DNA of 64,000 nt from Yponomeuta sedellus (GCA_934045075.1 OW203723.1:24393615-24457614); one strand, 5' to 3'. Counted from the first letter of the stretch, positions 9,663-19,735 are shown. The notes: generated from the letters alone by a model not told the origin. Translations and numbers: made by a program.

Positions 9663-10404
9663 TTAAGATAAGATAAGATAAGATAAGAATATTCTTTATT
9701 GTACACTGGAAAAACAACAAATACAAAACAATTGCAAATATACATAGTACAATTGGCGGCCTTATTGCTAAAAGCAATTTCTTCCAGACAACCTTACGAT
9801 GGAAAGTTGCTGAAGGAAATTAGAAAGACGGGTAGCCAGTGCAAATTTGAATATTGATACATACTTATACTTAATAATAATACACTTACATACCGTTACT
9901 TATATAAACTTATAATTTATTATAAACATACATATATATCTTATAATAAAGTTCTACATAAGACAAGGAAAGTACTAACCTACACACAAGAGGACAAAAT
10001 TTTAACGACTATACTGATAAATAAAGATCACGAACTCTGCTTTTGAAGACAGCTGGGGAAGGAGAGCGCCTTATTGAGACCGGCAGATTATTCCACAGTT
10101 GGGCGGCCCTTACCGCAAATGAGTTGCCCAAGAACCTCGTAGAGTGATTTGGCGTCTTCAGCATCAGAGTCAGGTCAGACCGCAGTGCCCGGCTATGAGA
10201 ATCGCTGAGATAAACAAAGCGCTCTTTGAGATAAGTCGGAGAGGCTGGATTGAACAGTACTGAATAAAGAAGTGAGAGGATGTGAGCATTCCTACGAGAA
10301 CGAATGGAGAGCCACTTGAGCTTAGTGCGGTATTCGGACACGTGGTCATATTTGCGCAAGCCAAATATGAACCTTATAGCGAAGTTAACATATTTTTTCC
10401 ACAA
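9663..10404 (-). pseudogene. CR1-like LINE, 3' half of last ORF plus tail
   Basis: The minus strand from 10404 to 10009 is open for 131 residues with a typical non-LTR C-terminal region: FIFGLRKYDHVSEYR, WLSIRSRRNAHILSLLY, a middle rich in R and S, FAVRAAQLWNNLPVSIRRS, and a stop. This part binds or shapes the end of the reverse transcriptase but lacks the catalytic motifs. A stop lies just upstream in the same frame and the region beyond 10404 is unrelated, so the copy is 5'-truncated. The 3' UTR reaches a (TAAGA)n tail at 9665-9690. The tail word AAGAATATTCTTTATTGTACA recurs at 51125, and the UTR words GCGGCC and CAGACAACC recur at 38.6 and 43.6 kb. Such microsatellite tails are usual for CR1-group LINEs. 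Confidence 0.8.
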
Positions 10405-10950
10405 GAACTATGTCTGGAAATATACCGACTTATCAATTCACACGTTATTTTGTACCTATTCTGTTGTTGAAAAGCATCTCCAGCATATGTTGTACCGAAA
10501 ATTATCAGAATTTACAAGAATACCTTTTGATAACTAATTTGAATTTAATAGCGCAATGCAACGCTGGACATACACTCCGTGAAGTACGGATGCTGAAATT
10601 TACTCGTCCATTGGGCTCTAATATTTTTTAAACCCAATTTAAGTAATTTATTTATTTACTAGTAACATTTTACATATACAATTGTAATAGTGACCAGTAC
10701 ATTAGCTTTGTAACCCTGCGTAAGACTTGACAAAAATAAAATTGACTTCATGACTTTGACTGATGGGCTCTACGATGATCGATGACATTGGTAAACCGCC
10801 GGATGGCGATGGTAGCACGCCAGAGAGGAAAAGAGAGAGAGAGTAACCCTCATAAAACGTGCCCACGAAAGGTATGGAACTGTAGCAGGCTCAATTCATG
10901 GGCTGATTATATTTTATTAGCTGATAGATACTCGTAAATACGCATGGACG
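10405..10950. other. No recognised gene
   Basis: AT-rich DNA. Overlapping plus-strand frames at 10282-10631 are partly antisense of the LINE ORF and partly random. A short piece with CGGATGGCGATGG and AGAGAGAGAG lies near 10800-10845. Confidence 0.35.
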
Positions 10951-10951
10951 A

Positions 10952-11395
10952 TGGAAGCACTCGTGGCCTAGTAGAACCGAGTGATTGAAATCAATCACGT
11001 GACTACCGCTCGTAGCATTTTCCGAGCGCTTCCGAGCTTCGCAAGGCATTGTTAAACCGTTGGTGCCGGCTGTCATGTAATGGCAGTCGTTAAGTCATGT
11101 CAGCGGCCTTATGGGCGGCTTGATAACTTCTGACAGTAAGGCTGCCACTGTCTTAAAATCCTCCACAAACCCGTGCTTGGCCCCTGTGGTGAAATATGGC
11201 CTAACCTTCTTGCGATGCAGGAAGAGACCCGTACTCCAGCAGTGGGGGCATACAAGGGTTCGTATCGATGATATCGACGCGCGGCAAGTACCAAGTTGTA
11301 AGTTACGCACAGTTGTAAATTTGTTATGGCCACCGATGTTAACCCTTGCATGTCCCCACTGCTGAGCACGGGTCCCGTTATGGCCATACCTACTA
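10952..11395 (+). mobile_element. Family A SINE, nearly full length, plus inverted fragment
   Basis: 10952-11262 runs from GAAGCACTCGTGGCCTAG, through AATCAATCACGTGACTACCG, TGGCAGTCGTTAAG and GCGGCTTGATAACTTCTGAC, to GGGGGCATACAAGGGTT. About 40 bases of the usual AGGCGCGGxCAGGTxCAGGA part are missing. At 11340-11395 a second, opposite-strand 3' fragment begins (ACCCTTGCATGTCCCCACTGC). The interval between is unrelated. Confidence 0.75.
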
Positions 11396-11825
11396 CTCAG
11401 TAATTGTAAAAGAAAACATCGGAAGGAAACCTTAGTGTCCGATGTATTCTCATATCTCGTGTTAGTGCTTCAATCGAATCCAGGTGGGCATCTCTCACTG
11501 TGATCTGCCCAGGGCTACTGTATAAGTGGCTAATGCCGGTCAAGGCAAAGATTTTCTTTATACCACTGAAGTCGTAAACCGCCCACTGTAATAGCTTTTG
11601 GCTGAGAACCTATAAAATGCGAACATCGGAGAAAAATCGACGTCCCTTGAAAAACCTTTTTGTCACTGACAAAACTTTTAATGGACTTTTGAAGTGTAAC
11701 TTTAATCTTCAGATCTGATTCGCTTCGGAATTGGATGGACTTAGTTCTTCAAGTATCTACAATTTTAGAGAACTTAAACCGCTTCGAACCGATTCAAAAG
11801 GTATTGTATGAAATCAGGCGTTACT
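11396..11825. other. No recognised feature
   Basis: No exon recognised. Repeat affinity is possible, but no second copy was seen in the window. Confidence 0.3.
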
Positions 11826-11985
11826 TTGCGGAAATCCATAATAGCATTAAAATGTGAAAATTACTTTGCTAAATTCCGCCAAAAACCCCACAGGCACAAG
11901 TTAGTTAATGCACCACCCTGTCTCCCACTTTTTAAAGCAGAAGCAAGGCATATGACTCGTATTAAGTCGTGTTAGAGGCGAAACG
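11826..11985 (-). mobile_element. Family F (Helitron-like) fragment
   Basis: The reverse complement reads CTTGCTTCTGCTTTAAAAAG, GCATTAACTAACTTGTGCC, GGGGTTTTTGGCGGAATTTAGC, AAAGTAATTTTCACATTTTAATG and CATTATGGATTTCCGC. It matches copies at 33001-33172 and 60411-60570. Confidence 0.6.
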
Positions 11986-12262
11986 CATCGCGCATTTTTC
12001 ACACAAGTATTGGTGTCGATCAATCCGGACATGGCCCCTGTGGTGGAGTATGGCCTATACCTTCCTTGGGGAAGAGACCCGTGCCCCTCGGTGGGGACAT
12101 AATGGGTTGATGATGATGGGTTGGTGTCGGTGGTGGTGTGTTCGTGTCTTGCTACTGCTTGAAAAAGTAGGAGAGAGGGCGGTGCATTAACTAATCGCAT
12201 GGGGTCCCACAAGCCCCAGGTGGACTATAGCAAAGTAATTTTCACATTTTAATGTAATTCAA
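11986..12262 (+). mobile_element. Family F element interrupted by a family A tail
   Basis: Starts with GCGCATTTTTCACACAAG. It is broken at TTGGTGTCG (12010-12018) and resumes after a second TTGGTGTCG (12121-12129), continuing through GTCTTGCTACTGCTTG and GCATTAACTAATCGCATGG to AAAGTAATTTTCACATTTTAATG. The 102-bp insert (12019-12120) is a family A 3' end with a GGGTTGATGATGATGG tail. The 9-bp repeat is its target-site duplication. Confidence 0.7.
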
Positions 12263-14035
12263 AAGGTGTAAAGAGTCAACATAACCCACACGCTCTCGTC
12301 AAAAGATAGCGAAGTGACGACATTACGCAAGTTATATTAGCACGGCAAACAGGGGCATGCAATACTACAGGTGTTGTCTAACAATTCACAGATTCGGAAC
12401 ATTGCGGTCCAGTCAACGGAAAAGAATAGATATGCCTAATAGGAGTAGAGTAAAATTGTATGTTACTCACAATATTTTTAAAACTAACGTTACAGGTTTA
12501 ACCTAACTTATACAGGTTTCAATGAAGGTTTTTTTTATAATAGGTATGTAGCTAATGAAATTTCCTGAACACATAATAAAACATACATTTTATAAATGTT
12601 ACTAAACCATGCTTCTCTCAGGATGTAAACTTAAAATTTTACGAACGACTTCTTTGTCATCCGTTCGGACGCAACAGGTTATTTTTTTTCCACGTTTGCA
12701 ATGTCCCTATATTAAAAGTCGTTGCTATTAAAACTTTTTGAGATGATACATACATAGGGTGTATGATAGATTTATGTTACGTTGTGTACGGTTGGTAACC
12801 ATGGCGCCTTGTCCTATAAAAGAGCTGGCAATTAGCATTATCTCAAAGACACCGTCGAAGCAGTCAGGTCACAATTGTTCTGTTGATTACTATTTGCTAT
12901 CATTAGTAATAATTATCCAGTCTTACTTGTCTGCAAGTACCTGTACAATTAATAAAATAATTATTGTACCAGAGTTTTTTTCTTGTTATGACAGTTTAAT
13001 AGTCTTCACTGGTTGATAAGATAATATTTGATACTTTTGTAGGTAGAGTTTACAATAAATTATGTATTACATAGTGGTAAGTATGTACAATAAATATTAT
13101 TTTTAACCTCTTGTATTATGCATGGTCAAGAAAAAAAAAAAAAAATGTATTAAATTACCGAAAAATATAGATTTAAAAGGGTATGAAAAGAGAATAAAAA
13201 CGTCATTTTTTATAAGAAATGGGCTTATTCTTGATCTCCATCTAGCCCGAGGGTGAATATGAAGTCTAGGATGGACCGAGTTTGCCTGTTCACACGCATC
13301 TTAAAGAGGTTCATGGAGCCCATTTTCGCCCATGCGAATTGAATGCGTAGACGCAAAATGTCCAAAGGCTTAGACATTAATTTGTCGTATAAAAATAAAA
13401 TAAGATAACTCGACAGAGTCATTAGACATTTATTTTTTCATTCGAATTCCACGTAGCATGGCGTTCAGAATACAGATATCGGCTATCGCTCGACTTATGT
13501 AGAATTTAAGTCATAAACCTTAGAGTCGGATACGAATTATTTTCAACTGAAATGAGTATTGGCTCCCAGGTTATAAGCGTTCAGAAAAACGCACGCCGTC
13601 AAAGTGTTTGACTGTGAAAACACAGAGCCGCTGAGGTGCACTCTTTTTTACTTTTTGATCAACGCGCGTTCTCGGCTTTTACGTGCCAGCGTTCATTAAT
13701 CTTAAAAAGTTGGTAGTAAACCATCTGAATGCAATTAAGGTACCGGGAGGTTATTTAAAAATTGTGGGTTAGTTACGAAACTAGTCGTCCTTAAGTTTGC
13801 TGATAATTTAAGTACCCACCTATGCCGCGAGGCGCATGTCGAGTGTATTACCTTTTTTGACCCAGTTACATATACATCGAGGAAAACAACTTCTCAGCAG
13901 TCAACTACTAAATTTGTTGACAAACGCTTGATTGATTTGAAATTGCATATAATTAAGGTTACTCAAATTAACACTATCCATAAATCTATTTTATAATCTT
14001 CCAATTCTTGGTTTTTTTTATGACCGAACCGAAAT
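12263..14035. other. AT-rich stretch without a confirmed gene
   Basis: No splice-supported exon or repeat family recognised. A 65-codon minus-strand frame at 13225-13422 (ending FIFTLGLDGDQE) is intact but short, without domain, acceptor or poly(A) support. A 13-base A-run is at 13133-13145. The stretch lies on the intron side, for the minus strand, of the candidate first exon at 14524-14617. Confidence 0.4.
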
Positions 14036-14039
14036 AAAG

Positions 14040-14235
14040 TGACGGAAAACATGGTGAAGAAACCCACGGATTTCGTGGCTCCGCACGTATTGACTTTTCT
14101 TTCCTGTGGGCTAGGCCGTCTAAGCTGTCAGGATGGAATAGGTGCTGGGCAGGCCTACTCCATATAACACAATGTCCTATGCACTGCAGCAGCCGAGTCG
14201 GATGTCTTCAAAATTTAAAAATAGGCCTTATTGCG
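14040..14235 (+). mobile_element. Family K SINE fragment
   Basis: GACGGAAAACATGGTGAAG, AAACCCACGGATTTCGTGG, CTCCGCACGTATTGAC, CCTGTGGGCTAGGCCG, TAAGCTGTCAGGATGG and GGTGCTGGGCAGGCC follow the body of the SINE at 51291-51672 in the same order. The tRNA-like head is missing. Confidence 0.6.
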
Positions 14236-14523
14236 TAGTGACCAACTGTAAACATAGGTACAACAAAGGCCCTTAGAACAGGAGACATTTTCGTCCACTT
14301 TCTAATCATAATAAATAGTGAAAAATTGGCTTAGTTTTCAGAAAAATCGTAATACTTGCATTTAATTTATGTACTTATGCAAAGTTTAATGTTTTTAAAT
14401 TATACACCAATGTGTGGCAGTTGTATGTGTAACTAGATGCACGTGTGAGAGGAATCACAGTACTTTGCTATGCGTATGTGTCGAGTGACTTGCGACAACA
14501 TGTATATCCCGTACGTCACTCAC

Positions 14524-14617
14524 CCAGTATTTCATCTAGCCAATAGCAGGACACGTAGAGGAAAATGGCGACGCCCAGCCAGAATCCGAGCAGCAGCACG
14601 CAGATGTATCCCCACAT
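14524..14617 (-). CDS. Candidate first coding exon with signal peptide/anchor
   Basis: On the minus strand, ATG at 14615-14617 in a favourable context (GTGACAATG) opens a frame of 31 codons plus one base. It ends at a consensus donor, CTGG|GTGAGT, with the intron starting at 14523. The peptide begins MWGYICVLLLGFWLGVAIF and continues LYVSCYWLDEIL, giving about 18 hydrophobic residues after a very short N-terminus with no positive charge. This is typical of a secretory signal peptide or a signal-anchor of an ER/Golgi enzyme. The exon is GC-richer than its flanks, and the ATG is preceded by a UTR-like AT-rich leader without repeat similarity. Without splicing the frame stops three codons later at TGA, so the exon only makes sense if the donor is used. 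The family is not recognised; P450-like, esterase-like or neuropeptide precursors all begin this way. The exon ends in phase 1, compatible with the alternative acceptor at 7094 and with the exon at 5199. Confidence 0.5.
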
Positions 14618-14739
14618 TGTCACATAACTTTTCACACTGCAATTTTTACACTATTCACTCAGTCACGATTCGTATTGTTCTCTGTTTGTGGTCATAACTT
14701 GTTTCGTTGCCGAAACTGTCATGTTTTGTTTTCGATTGT

Positions 14740-14775
14740 ATCCGCTACTAATCAACAAAATAAAGTATAAATAGG
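14740..14775 (-). promoter_or_regulatory. Possible core promoter for the 14617 exon
   Basis: A TATTTATA box on the minus strand (14766-14773; TATAAATA on the plus strand) lies about 150 bp upstream of the candidate ATG. An initiator-like TTAGT sits about 24 bp further on, slightly close for a TATA spacing. It is suggestive only, since such AT words are frequent here. Confidence 0.2.
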
Positions 14776-15034
14776 AACTTTTTAGTAAGATTTATTACAC
14801 TCGGATTTTACTCCAATAACTCCATTCAAAGTGCCTTTTGCTGTTGGTATGAAATTGGCTTTAAATAGAAGAAGCTTATCTTGGCGCAGCTGCAACATGG
14901 TCCACTGTTGGTAACCACCTCTTCACCTCCCCCGTGGACATTCGAGAGCGGGGTTTGCACACTAGCTAGCACTTTCTGATAATAACGATGACCTAAATTC
15001 TTGAAATTACTATTATTTCCTTATAACTGAACCG

Positions 15035-15345
15035 CTCGTAGCCCCGGCTGCCTGAGTGATCTTAGAAGATCACGAAGCTTAAGCAACACAGGGCGCGTTC
15101 AGTGCATGGATGGGTAAACCACCTATGACTAACGCTAGTGGCATTTTTCCGAGCGGTCCCGTACTTCGCAAGGCACGTTAAGCAGTTGGCTCCAGCTGCC
15201 GTTGATAGATGGCAGTCGTCAAGCCAAGTCAGAGGCCTTAGGGTTGCTTGAAAACTTCTGACAGTAAGACCAGCCACTAGTCTTGCAAGCCTCCACCAAT
15301 CTGGACTTGGCCCACGTGGTGGAGTATGGCCTATACTTTCCAAGA
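15035..15345 (+). mobile_element. Family A SINE, diverged
   Basis: Follows family A from CGCTCGTAGCCCCGGCTGCC through GTGGCATTTTTCCGAGCGG, CTTCGCAAGGCACGTTAAGC, GATGGCAGTCGTCAAGCC and AACTTCTGACAGTAAG to GTGGTGGAGTATGGCC. It is cut before the GAAGAGACCC motif. Both strands carry short open frames that mirror those of the other copies. Confidence 0.7.
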
Positions 15346-15884
15346 ATAACTGTCAGTTCTAGTAGGTAAATATGTAGGTAGGTATAGTACCTGGCAGCTG
15401 GTTGGGTATCTCCTTCTGAGAAGTTATGCACAAACCCTCACAATAGATTACACCTTATATTATATTTATAAGTGACACTGCCTATGTCAGATACAGAATT
15501 ATTTGTGGGCCGTCCGAGACATAAATAGATGATCTACTTCGACGCTGTTTCCCTTATCACTGTTGGCAGAATGATTTACGTTCGCACCGTACCTACCTCC
15601 GGTAGGTAGGTACGGTTTTGAAGTGTCTTAAATCCCTGTGGTTTTAAATAGAAATTGATAAGCACCTTTAAGACGCACGCAACATAATTAACTTAAGTTC
15701 GTTCTACGTAAGGTTACTAAAATTGAATTGAAAAACTGTTTATTCCACTAAAATAATTTTGCCAAAGATGAGCATAAAAATAGTGAAGTTAGTGAATGTC
15801 TCAATGTGGAGAATGGAAGCGATAGTGCCAGAAACTAATTTGTGAATACCGAATTGACCACAAAAGCTGAGCAATTAATTAAAA
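15346..15884. other. No recognised gene
   Basis: AT-rich, with TAGGTAGGTA/TACCTACCT runs at 15361-15385 and 15590-15612, the latter forming a small hairpin around CCTCCGG. Nothing else supported. Confidence 0.35.
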
Positions 15885-16726
15885 GGGTCTTGCGTCGTTT
15901 CACCCTACGAGCGTTCGCCCCGCGGGTCGAATCGCCCACGTACTCTTTTTGAATGGGTTGTTTCGCCCCGCGGGACGAACGTAGGGTGAACCGCCTATGT
16001 ACTTTTTGTAACTGGGTCGATTCACCCCGCGGTGAAAAAAACCGTTCAATTTATAAAGGTTGGATTCGAACAAAAATAAAAGTATTTTCTCAAAGTACAG
16101 TCGCGTATAAAATTGAAATAACGTAGAAAAAACAAAATAATTTGAAAGGTTGTCTTGGGGACATTTGGTCATAAGACTAAAATATATTGCCGAATGACGA
16201 ATATCTTTTATTGCTATTTTTGCTGTATAATTCTTCAAAATAATATTAAATAAATTTATGTTAAAAGTGGCCAGCCGACACGTTCTAAAGTTGCCGCCCA
16301 ACCCATCCAAGAATCGCAGGTAAATTAACCCTTTGTTGAAAACTAGTCTCACCAAGATCAACAAACAATGCAACAACCCCCACAGGCACGCGCTTCTGAT
16401 TAGTTGATCACTGTTTGCGTAAATTGCATGCCTTGGAGTCATCGAAAAAGTTACATCATATACTGACAGTGCTGATATAGTGACGGGTGTGTTTGTAGTG
16501 AAATTGTGAAGTTTTCTTTACATGGTGCGTACCTACCGACATCTTAATAATGATATTTTATTGTATAATGTTTTCTAGCTACATTTTGGTCAAATATGAA
16601 ATCACTATATTGCATAGTGCAATTTTGGTCATTGGCTATATTTGTATATGTTTTTGTTGTGGAAAATTAAATGAAAATGTATTTATTTTTCTTATTACTA
16701 TTACATCAATCTGTGGTTTTTAGAAT

Positions 16727-16870
16727 AGAATAGAATAATCTTTATTTGGCACATAAAATTACAGTAAGACAAACTTCACATAAAACTTAACACGTATAGG
16801 TATGTACCAAAAAGGTCTCCACTCAGCTTTATGCCATGGTTGAGCCACGGCGCTGATTTTCAGCGGATGC
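16727..16870 (-). mobile_element. LINE 3' tail inside the 15.9-kb transposon
   Basis: AGAATAGAATAGAATAATC followed by TTTATTTGGCACATAAAATT is the reverse complement of a LINE 3' UTR with a (TATTC)n tail. CTCAGCTTTATGCCATGG, GAGCCACGGCGCTG and CAGCGGATGCC follow. It is a secondary insertion into the DNA transposon. Confidence 0.5.
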
Positions 16871-17045
16871 CTTACACTTATATACTAAACACATAAAACA
16901 TTTTTTCGAGTTTCGGACATTAAAAACAATTTTAAGTTTAAATGTTTAATGTTAAAATTAATCAAGCTGTGATTTATATTGATTTTATACCATTACAACT
17001 TAATCTGTGATTAGTATTTTCTAAGGTTAACACGAGCAGTAGACA

Positions 17046-17182
17046 TAATTAAAACAGTTTTTATACGGATTTATGCTCGTTTATTACATTTTTACAATTT
17101 TCCAACGTTTCGGCACTTTTTCAGGTGCCGTGGTCCTGGATGACTAAACGTGCATAAATCCGTATAAAAACAGTTTTAATTA
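17046..17182. mobile_element. Small inverted-repeat MITE
   Basis: The left arm TAATTAAAACAGTTTTTATA-CGGATTTATGC is inverted at the right end, GCATAAATCCG-TATAAAAACAGTTTTAATTA. The centre contains CAACGTTTCGGCAC and TTTTTCAGGTGCCGTGG. The adjoining sequence (about 17000-17045: TTTTCTAAGGTTAACACGAG) recurs inverted at 49436-49495, so the real unit may be longer on that side. Confidence 0.65.
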
Positions 17183-17639
17183 ATCTGTGATTGTTAATCT
17201 TTTTTTTTAAATACTTATCACCATTACCTATCACATTGAGAGTATTTATTTTTACACCTAACCACTTGTAGACTCAACTGTACAAATCAAAATTAGAAAC
17301 CTTTTATTATTAAATCGAGAGAGTATTAGTTTTTTGTCACCGCGGGGTGAATCGACCCAGTTTCAAAAAGTACTTGGGTGATTCATCCCGAGGGACGAAA
17401 CGATCAATTCAAAAAGAGCACTTGGGCGTTTCGACCCGCGGGGCGAACGCTCGTAGGGTGAAACGACGCAAGACCCAATTAAAAAAGGTAGCTACCTCGG
17501 CCTGCGCATCATCTTGGCCATTCAGAGGGAATGCTGAAAGCGTCTTGGGAACTTTCCAAACCGGCAGCGGTGTAGACTTTTTTATTTAAAGCTTCTTTGT
17601 AAATGTAAATCCTGAGTATTAATATTGTATATAGTTATA

Positions 17640-17830
17640 GGAAAAAATATTATTTTATTTAGTACGAGCTGACTCAGCGAACTTCGTATCGCCTAACAGT
17701 CGATTCTATATATTTTTTCGTACTTCAAGGAATATTCTAAAAAAACAATGAGCGAAATCGGTTCAGCTGCTGTCGATATTTGCGCTTACCAACACATTCA
17801 GCGATTCATTTTTGTATGGATAATTGTTAA
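17640..17830. repeat. Possible diverged family I repeat
   Basis: ACGAGCTGACTCAGCGAACTTCG followed by AAAATGAGCGAAATCGGTTCAGC-like words resembles the transposon-derived repeats of family I, which carry a GCTGxCCCCGC end and an AACCGATT-type body. The match is weak and no full end is present. Confidence 0.25.
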
Positions 17831-18261
17831 TTAAAAGTAACTTATTAAAGATAATAAATAAAAAAAAAAATACAAATGCGTAATAAAATATCTTCTCTCA
17901 GTTAATGATTATTGGGCACACCAACCGCAGACTAGCGATTTCAAGTATATAGGTACTTACTGCTTTTTATTGTGTTTACTAATTACTATCATGTCACTAC
18001 ATGTCTCATTGTACGTAGTATACAAAAGATACCAGCTGCCGCAGAATATATTATTGGAAAACTTGGAAGGGAAAAGGAGGTGTGGAAGAAGAAACATGTC
18101 TTGGTTAAGCCTGGATCCAGGAGCGGGCCGCGGCCGGTGTCAAAGCCGCAGAAAATCTAGACAGTATTTAACTGAACGGAGAACGATGTCGAGAGCTGAC
18201 TGCCAACCCCGAATGGTGCAGTGGACACTTGAAGAAGAAGGTTCTTAACCAGCCCACACTA

Positions 18262-18415
18262 GGAGACCCTGTGTCGTGGGTACCAGAAACCACGACATCA
18301 CAAACATGTAATAATCCAAGACCTGGGGTTTCTTGTCCCCAGCCGGGGATCGAACCCGGGACCTCTCGCATGGTAGGTAGATGCGATACCGCCGCGCCAC
18401 AGAGGTCGTCAGATT
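18262..18415 (-). mobile_element. tRNA-headed SINE
   Basis: On the minus strand CTGTGGCGCGGCGGTATCGC gives an A-box-like start and AGGTCCCGGGTTCGATCCCC a B box. GGCTGGGGACAAG, AAACCCCAGGTC and TTTCTGGTACCC form the body. It is a tRNA pseudogene-headed retroposon, not a functional tRNA. Confidence 0.6.
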
Positions 18416-18609
18416 CATGATCAGACATTGTCGGGATAAAAGATGACCTTAAGAAACGAGTGACCACAGAAGCAACATGAGCTCAAACTCGAACCAACTT
18501 AAGTGACTGCAGAGCCAATTACGACTATGACGCACGCCAACCGTATCCAATCCACTCTACACGAACTCCAATTGCCTTATCCATAAGCACAGAATGAAGA
18601 CGACTTGCT

Positions 18610-18790
18610 AAAGTTTTCGAGTAGAGACCACGAACTGGTAAACGCAGCGTAGGACGCCATCAGCTCGCTGGATGGTCAATCTTAGCAGATTGCTGGGAGC
18701 TGGATCAAGATGGCCGATTACAGAAAGAAGTGACGTACCTTGGGGGAGGCCTAAGTCTAGCTGTAGACGAGTGCGGGCTGATTGTTTAAT
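18610..18790 (+). pseudogene. RTE LINE C-terminal fragment
   Basis: GAGTAGAGACCACGAACTGG, AAACGCAGCGTAGGACGC and CGCTGGATGGTCAATC correspond to the RTE C-terminal block of the type WRPRTGKRSVGRP...RWxDD. The following RLLGAGSRWPITERSD stretch matches the usual AGxxWMxxAxDR part. Frames shift within the block, so it is a dead fragment. A short related piece is at 30297-30340. Confidence 0.6.
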
Positions 18791-19056
18791 TGACGTCGAC
18801 CACCAGCATGCTATTGTTACTATCACCAATTCTAATTACTTATCTTCCCAAGACGAATGCACTGCGTTGCGCTCACGCACCATTATGATGCAATCTGTGT
18901 ACTTACATGATAACACGCACTTCTGTAGGCATTTTAGCGCGTTTCAGAAGGTGAACGGAATGATATTCAATTAAATTTTGGTAGTTTTGGCAATCAAAAC
19001 GATAAAAATTTATTAGGTAACATCTAACTGTAAAATATTTTGGACAATTAACCCGT

Positions 19057-19735
19057 GTTTAGAGCGGTGGCGGCGAAGCGGTGGAACATCGGATTCTCAA
19101 TTGGGAGGTAGTGAGTTCGAATTGAAGCGCTCGTGGCCTAGGCGAACCGAGTGATTGGAATCAATCACTTGGTTAAGCAAAAACAGGCGCGGTCAGGTAC
19201 AGGATGGGTGAGCGTCTCGTGACTACCGCTAGTGGCATTTTTCCGAGCGCTTCCGTGCTTCGCAAGGCACGTTAAGCCGTTGGTGCCGGCTGTAATATAA
19301 TGGCAGTCGTTAAGCCATGTCAAAGGCCTTATAGGCGGCTTGATAAACTTCTGACAGTAATGCCCGCCACTGTCTAACAATCCTCCACCAACCCGGACTC
19401 GGCCCTCGTGGTGGAGTATGTCCTAACCTTCCTGCGGTTTAGGAAGAGACCCATGCCCCAGCAGTGGGGACATACAAGGGTTGATAACGAGTTTGAATCC
19501 CGCCATGTAACAATAACTTTGTTTTCTAAGTTATGTACCTTTTCGAAGTTATAGACGCAATACCACTGGCTAACAAAGCGAGGGGAAAAAACTTGAGGAA
19601 ACCTGAGAGTCTGCGGTGTACAAATACCTCAGCGCTTGAAATTGCTAATCTGCGGTGGGTACGCGTGCTAATTATATTCTCTCCCTGAGAGAAGGCCTGT
19701 GCCCTGCAGTAGGGCGCATTTATAGACTCTATGAA
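19057..19735 (+). mobile_element. Family B SINE interrupted by a full family A SINE
   Basis: The outer SINE begins GAGCGGTGGCGGCGAAGCGG with a tRNA-like head and a B box. It resumes after the insert with GAGTTTGAATCCCGCC, then AACCTGAGAGTCTGCGG, AAATACCTCAGCGCTTGAAA, CGGTGGGTACGCGTG and GAGAGAAGGCCTGTGCCC, ending around AGACTCTATGA. The insert (about 19121-19484) lies between GAGTTCGAAT and GAGTTTGAAT, a 10-bp duplication with one change. The outer SINE is therefore older, and its internal promoter was split. Confidence 0.75.
19121..19484 (+). mobile_element. Family A SINE, reference full-length copy
   Basis: The longest continuous copy in the window. It begins GAAGCGCTCGTGGCCTAGGCG (A-box-like TGGCCTAGGCG), then ACCGAGTGATTGGAATCAATC, GTGGCATTTTTCCGAGCG, CTTCGCAAGGCACGTTAAGC, GGTGCCGGCTG, AATGGCAGTCGTTAAGCC, GGCGGCTTGATAAACTTCTG, CCTCCACCAACCCGGACTC and GTGGTGGAGTATG, ending GGGGACATACAAGGGTTGAT. 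Complete copies are about 365 bp, and many others are 5'-truncated, as expected for LINE-driven retroposition. Confidence 0.8.

Larger units (their letters stand above)
15885..17476. mobile_element. 1.6-kb DNA transposon with 150-bp GC-rich inverted ends
   Basis: The left end (15885-16040) and right end (about 17335-17476) are inverted copies starting GGGTCTTGCGTCGTTTCACC. The element is flanked by the same 8-bp duplication AATTAAAA (15877-15884 and 17477-17484). Each arm holds subterminal repeats with a palindromic core CCCCGCGG (left at 15916, 15964 and 16023; right at about 17340 and 17434, with a degenerate copy near 17387). The core is separated by CCCAxGTxCTxTTTTGAA-like spacers. These are likely transposase-binding repeats. 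The 180-codon minus-strand frame at 15900-16442 runs from the arm into the interior and has no transposase motif. The interior is AT-rich with a LINE tail (16727-16870) and a small MITE (17046-17182). An 8-bp duplication fits hAT, P or Merlin superfamilies, but the ends match none that I can name. Confidence 0.8.

Noticed and set aside
10009..10404. 131-residue frame as a host gene
   Set aside because: Its sequence is the typical C-terminal end of a CR1-like LINE reverse transcriptase and it is followed by a LINE microsatellite tail.
13225..13422. 65-codon minus-strand frame as a small gene
   Set aside because: No domain, no splice or poly(A) support and no composition shift; possible by chance at this length.
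15900..16442. 180-codon minus-strand frame
   Set aside because: It starts outside any coding context, runs into the inverted arm of the 15.9-kb transposon, and shows no transposase motif or domain.
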